From assembly GCA_964356495.1 (NCBI GenBank), contig CAYHHR010000007.1, forward strand, positions 1-31,721: a stretch of DNA of 31,721 nucleotides. Direction: 5' to 3'. The notes below the pieces were generated by a model. The model made no database searches and was not told where the DNA came from. It saw nothing but the letters and a program-made list of their open reading frames with translations. The stretch comes from JAKANM01 sp964356495. Its GTDB lineage: Bacteria; Patescibacteriota; Patescibacteriia; Magasanikbacterales; GWA2-37-8. Position numbers and translations under genes: made by a program. This document shows positions 29,089 through 31,721 of this stretch, piece after piece. The stretch's first letter is position 1. Each line of letters begins with the position of its first letter.

Positions 29089-30336
29089 CTTTTTATATTC
29101 CAAAAATTTATCTTCTTTAATCGCCGCGCGCGTATCCTCCATAAGTTTCAGCATGAAACGCAGGTTGTGGATGCTGGACAAGCGCAAGGCGAGGATTTCA
29201 TCAGCCGCGAACAGATGGTGCAGGTAACTTCGAGAATAGTTTTTGCAAGTTGAGCAGTCGCAGGCTGGATCGATTGGGTTTTTGTCATTCAGGTAGGCGG
29301 CGTTCTTGATATTGAGGCGGTGTTTTTTTTCTTTATCAAAAATAAATAACATGCCGTGCCGCGCGAGGCGAGTCGGCGCGACGCAGTCGAACATGTCGAT
29401 GCCGTGCTCGACAGCGATAAGTAAATCTGTGGGGTTTAGACCGATGCCCATGGCGTAACGGGGTTTACTTTCGGGGAGATGCGGCCTGACCCAGTCGATG
29501 ATGTCGCCGGTCGCTTCCATGTTATAGCCGATCGATTCGCCGCCGATAGCGATGCCGTCGAAATCGAGAGACGCGATATATTTTGCCGATTCCTCTCGCA
29601 GATCTTTCGAGATCGCGCCCTGGATAATTCCAAACATATATCGTCGGTAGGGCAATTCCCCGCTTGGGCGGGGTAGGGGTGGGTTGGCTTGCAATCGTCT
29701 ATGTTCCTCGAGGCTGCGCCTGGCCCAGCGGTGCGTCCGGTCCATCGCTTCTTTGGTATATTCGAGGCTGGCATCATCTGGCGTGCATTCGTCGAACGCC
29801 ATAATGATGTCGGCGCCGAGTTTGTGCTGAATTTCAGTGGCGATCTCCGGAGTAAAATAATGCGACGAGCCGTCGCGGTGGCTGCGAAATGTAACGCCGT
29901 CTTCGGTGATTTTGACGAGCGATTGCGAGTCCTCTCCCTGCCCTCTCCTCTGCGGAGGCGAGGGTTCAACGTCCCTCTCTGCCTCCGCAGAGGAGAGAGC
30001 CGGAGAGAGGATTTTCTTCGCCTTCTGTAACCCCAAACTAAACACCTGAAACCCGCCGCTGTCGGTTAGGATCGGACCCGGCCAGTTCATAAATTTGTGC
30101 AATCCGCCGGCGCCCGCGATCACGTCTTCGCCCGGCTGTAGATGCAGATGATAGGTGTTGCCGAGGATTATTTGGGCGTTAATATTTTTCAGATCATCGC
30201 TGTCGAGCGTTTTGACCGTCGCCTGGGTGCCGACCGGCATGAACGCGGGCGTCAAAATATCGCCATGGTCAGTGGAAATCAGGCCGGTTCGGGCTTCGCC
30301 GTGAGCGTCCTTGTGCAGGGGTTTGAAAAATGGCAT
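29074..30336 (-). CDS. tgt: Queuine/preQ1 tRNA-guanine transglycosylase
   Basis: Tgt exchanges guanine-34 of GUN-anticodon tRNAs for preQ1; QueA then modifies it. The 420-residue protein has ILTDSGGFQVFSLG (89-102), RTHRWARR, IAIGGESIG, FDCVAPTRLARHG with the nucleophilic Asp, and the zinc site CDCSTC...YLHHLF. Residues about 109-138 are extra compared with the family (which goes straight on to the KITEDGVTFRSH segment) and are encoded by a 15-bp inverted repeat at 29945-29995. The promoter leaves almost no leader. The stop lies in a duplicated repeat. Confidence 0.96.
   Translation of the reverse strand: MPFFKPLHKDAHGEARTGLISTDHGDILTPAFMPVGTQATVKTLDSDDLKNINAQIILGNTYHLHLQPGEDVIAGAGGLHKFMNWPGPILTDSGGFQVFSLGLQKAKKILSPALSSAEAERDVEPSPPQRRGQGEDSQSLVKITEDGVTFRSHRDGSSHYFTPEIATEIQHKLGADIIMAFDECTPDDASLEYTKEAMDRTHRWARRSLEEHRRLQANPPLPRPSGELPYRRYMFGIIQGAISKDLREESAKYIASLDFDGIAIGGESIGYNMEATGDIIDWVRPHLPESKPRYAMGIGLNPTDLLIAVEHGIDMFDCVAPTRLARHGMLFIFDKEKKHRLNIKNAAYLNDKNPIDPACDCSTCKNYSRSYLHHLFAADEILALRLSSIHNLRFMLKLMEDTRAAIKEDKFLEYKKKWDH
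29945..29995. repeat. 15-bp inverted repeat inside tgt
   Basis: CTCCTCTGCGGAGGC (29945-29959) and GCCTCCGCAGAGGAG (29981-29995) are perfect inverse copies; each also contains a shorter palindrome CCTCTGCGGAGG-like. They encode the extra residues 109-138 of Tgt. Confidence 0.85.
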
Positions 30337-30345
30337 ATTGGCGCA

Positions 30346-30374
30346 ATTTTAACAGGGTTTGATGATTTGGGCAA
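30346..30374 (-). promoter_or_regulatory. Promoter of tgt, predicted leaderless
   Basis: On the minus strand TTGCCC (30374-30369), 17-nt spacer, TAAAAT (30351-30346), then 9 nt to the ATG of tgt at 30336. The -35 box is weaker than in other promoters here. Confidence 0.65.
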
Positions 30375-30416
30375 GCCTCCTTGGGACATTATGTGGCTGA
30401 TTACCGTCCATGATTT

Positions 30417-30519
30417 CCTCCCCCTAGGAGCGGGGAGGACGGAGGAGGGGGTTCGGTCACGTCAACACCATCCCGCCGACGAAACCCCACTCCTCGCCTC
30501 TCCCCTTGTAGGAGAGAGG
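30417..30519. repeat. Two GC-rich palindromes in the tgt-helicase spacer
   Basis: CCTCCCC-TAGGAGC-GGGGAGG type at 30417-30438 and CCTCTCCCC..GGAGAGAGG at about 30497-30519. Between them is GACGAAACCCCACTC, whose inverse occurs at about 13946-13965. Same family as the palindromes in the spacer at 13801-14321. Confidence 0.75.
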
Positions 30520-30571
30520 GAAAACGATGATTGAAAATTAAAAAACAATATGTTAGGATTAGGTACTCCAT

Positions 30572-31721
30572 ATGATCAATTACGAAAAAGAATTAAATAG
30601 TGAGCAGCTGGTGGTCGTGCAAAATGGCGATGGCCCATGTTTGGTGTTGGCTGGAGCGGGTAGCGGCAAAACCCGAACGATAACTTATCGGGTCGCGTTT
30701 CTTCTTGGAGAGGGCGTGCCGGCTGAGAATATTTTGCTCGTGACGTTCACCAATAAAGCGGCGAGTGAGATGAAAACGCGTGTAGCAAATCTCGTTACTC
30801 TCGGTAGCGGCACCGGGGGGCAAACCCCACCTAACCTCCCCTTGGAAAGGGGAGGGAGTGTTTTGCCATGGTCCGGAACATTTCACCATATTGCTTATCG
30901 AATTTTGAAACAGTACGCGTCTTTGCTCGGCTATAAAAATAATTTCTCTGTGCTTGATACTGACGACAGCGAATCGATTATCAAAATTTGCATCAAGGAA
31001 AATAAACCGGAAAGCAATCAGCGTTTTCCCTCCGCTTCAAATGTGCTCTCGGCGATTAGTTTCGCGCGCAATGCTCAGCGTCCGTTGTCGGCGGTCATTG
31101 AGGAACGTTTCCCACAGTCGTTGATGTTTTTACCGGAGATCGAAAGGATCGCCGCCGCCTATGAACGCCGAAAAAAAGAAGCGAACGCCATGGATTTTGA
31201 CGATCTTCTGTTAAATTTTCTACTTTTATTGTCCCCCTCTGCCGGAGAGGGGGTAGGGGGAGTGGGAGCAGTCGCGAGGAAATTTTCCACTCAGTTTCGA
31301 TATATTCTCGTCGATGAGTATCAGGATACCAACTCGATTCAGGCCGCGATCATCAAAAAGCTTGCAGTTGTTCACAAAAATATTTTGGTGGTTGGCGATG
31401 ACGCGCAAAGTATTTATTCCTTCCGCGCGGCGATGATTGAAAATATTTTGCAGTTTGAAAAAGATTATCCCGGCGCGAAAATTTTCGCTCTGGACCAGGA
31501 CAAGAGCGCCTGGGATGAGGCCCTCGGCCGTAGCCCTACGGGCGAGGCCAAAGAGAAATTTGCGGGAAAAAAGTGCGACCTAAAGTTTATCAGCGCAAAT
31601 TTCCGGCAAGTGGGCGCACTGCCGGGTATTCCCGAGGCAGACGGCATTATCTTCGACTTAGGTTTAAGTTCCGACCAACTGGAGAATTCCGAACGGGGAT
31701 TTTCTTTCATCCGACGTGAGC
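30572..31721 (+). CDS. UvrD/PcrA-type helicase N-terminus joined in frame to RsmH (partial)
   Basis: ATG 30572 opens a frame that runs past the window end (383 codons seen). Residues 1-300 are a superfamily I helicase: LAGAGSGKTRTIT (Walker A), VTFTNKAASEM, GTFHHIAYRIL, DFDDLLLN, LVDEYQDTN (motif II) and VVGDDAQSIYSFRAA (motif III). Where helicases continue with a LEQNYRS-type motif IV, this frame reads GAKIFALDQD (301-310) and then RsmH, the 16S rRNA C1402 N4-methyltransferase: SANFRQVG, DGIIFDLGLSS and QLENSERGFSF. The RsmH N-terminus with its GGGGHS-type motif is missing. Three palindrome-derived inserts lie at about 78-99, 219-234 and 316-326. Either a real recombinant or an assembly join; as read, neither enzyme can be complete. 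Confidence 0.85.
   Translation, partial: MINYEKELNSEQLVVVQNGDGPCLVLAGAGSGKTRTITYRVAFLLGEGVPAENILLVTFTNKAASEMKTRVANLVTLGSGTGGQTPPNLPLERGGSVLPWSGTFHHIAYRILKQYASLLGYKNNFSVLDTDDSESIIKICIKENKPESNQRFPSASNVLSAISFARNAQRPLSAVIEERFPQSLMFLPEIERIAAAYERRKKEANAMDFDDLLLNFLLLLSPSAGEGVGGVGAVARKFSTQFRYILVDEYQDTNSIQAAIIKKLAVVHKNILVVGDDAQSIYSFRAAMIENILQFEKDYPGAKIFALDQDKSAWDEALGRSPTGEAKEKFAGKKCDLKFISANFRQVGALPGIPEADGIIFDLGLSSDQLENSERGFSFIRRE
30819..30867. repeat. Palindrome inside the helicase part, first
   Basis: CCTCCCC/GGGGAGG (30835-30855) inside an outer GGCAAA/TTTTGCC pair. Read in frame as an insert between motif Ia and motif Ib of the helicase. Confidence 0.75.
31233..31270. repeat. Palindrome inside the helicase part, identical to one in queA
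   Basis: CCCCCTCT, loop GCCGG, AGAGGGGG at 31233-31253 is identical to 22837-22857, and the following GGGGGAGTGGGAG is shared too. It is read in frame as SPSAGEGVGGVG, directly before motif II. Confidence 0.85.
31519..31549. repeat. Palindrome inside the RsmH part
   Basis: GGCCCTCG and CGAGGCC form outer arms with CCGTAG/CTACGG inside. It is read in frame as EALGRSPTGEAKEK-type sequence between the AdoMet-site Asp and the DLGLSS motif. Confidence 0.7.

Noticed and set aside
1..31721. TGA recoded as glycine, as in some CPR lineages
   Set aside because: Conserved genes end sensibly at TGA, TAA or TAG, and none shows in-frame TGA at a conserved glycine.

Overview
The window reads as a chromosomal scaffold piece from a Candidate Phyla Radiation (Patescibacteria) bacterium, most likely Parcubacteria-like. 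Supporting signs are small, tightly packed, strand-switching housekeeping genes, tRNA genes without an encoded CCA, an oligopeptide-binding protein with an N-terminal membrane anchor, a TrbC/VirB2-like two-helix membrane protein, and a predominance of genes without Shine-Dalgarno sites behind very regular TTGACA-17-TATAAT-type promoters. TGA acts as an ordinary stop, so code 11 fits. There is one 100-N scaffold gap (6473-6572). The phylum call is inference from gene style, not from a marker tree.

Layout. 1-5700: a partial unknown gene, then on the minus strand a ribonuclease J/2-hydroxyacid dehydrogenase pair, tRNA-Leu(CAG), an anchored substrate-binding protein and secG. 5788-8140: a DsbA-like protein with a CPFS active site and, across the gap, a cysteine-rich secreted VirB2-like protein. 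8151-12613: an orphaned uvrA start, a repressor-type promoter, a DUF4143 ATPase, then complete uvrA. 12649-16750: a PIG-V-like mannosyltransferase, a palindrome-rich spacer, a small gene with a strong Shine-Dalgarno site, an unrecognised structured RNA with a tRNA-like 3' end, and a surface lipoprotein. 16833-19710: rplS, gmk, rluD, tRNA-Ile(UAU) and an HTH/LAGLIDADG-like gene that ends inside that tRNA. 19908-23096: an operon of PAP2 phosphatase, nucleotidyltransferase, mltG and queA. 23178-25833: hicBA, rplA and a dGTPase-like HD hydrolase. 25896-30336: trpS/rlmH, two helical unknown genes and tgt. 30572-end: a UvrD-type helicase N-terminus that turns in frame into RsmH.

Themes. Translation and RNA maturation dominate (rplS, rplA, trpS, rlmH, rluD, queA and tgt of the queuosine pathway, RNase J), with DNA repair (uvrA, uvrD part) and cell envelope (PAP2, mltG, mannosyltransferase, secG, lipoprotein). 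Superimposed on this are families of short palindromes. They sit in spacers and also inside reading frames (QueA, Tgt, UvrD, RluD, RNase J, L19, dehydrogenase), where they add short peptides at places expected to be loops or termini.

The points most worth following are the synonymous but diverged duplicate of the uvrA start around the ATPase cassette, the about 200-nt structured RNA at 14738-14943, the UvrD/RsmH junction, the in-frame palindromes, the UAU isoleucine tRNA overlapped by a gene, and several predicted leaderless transcripts.
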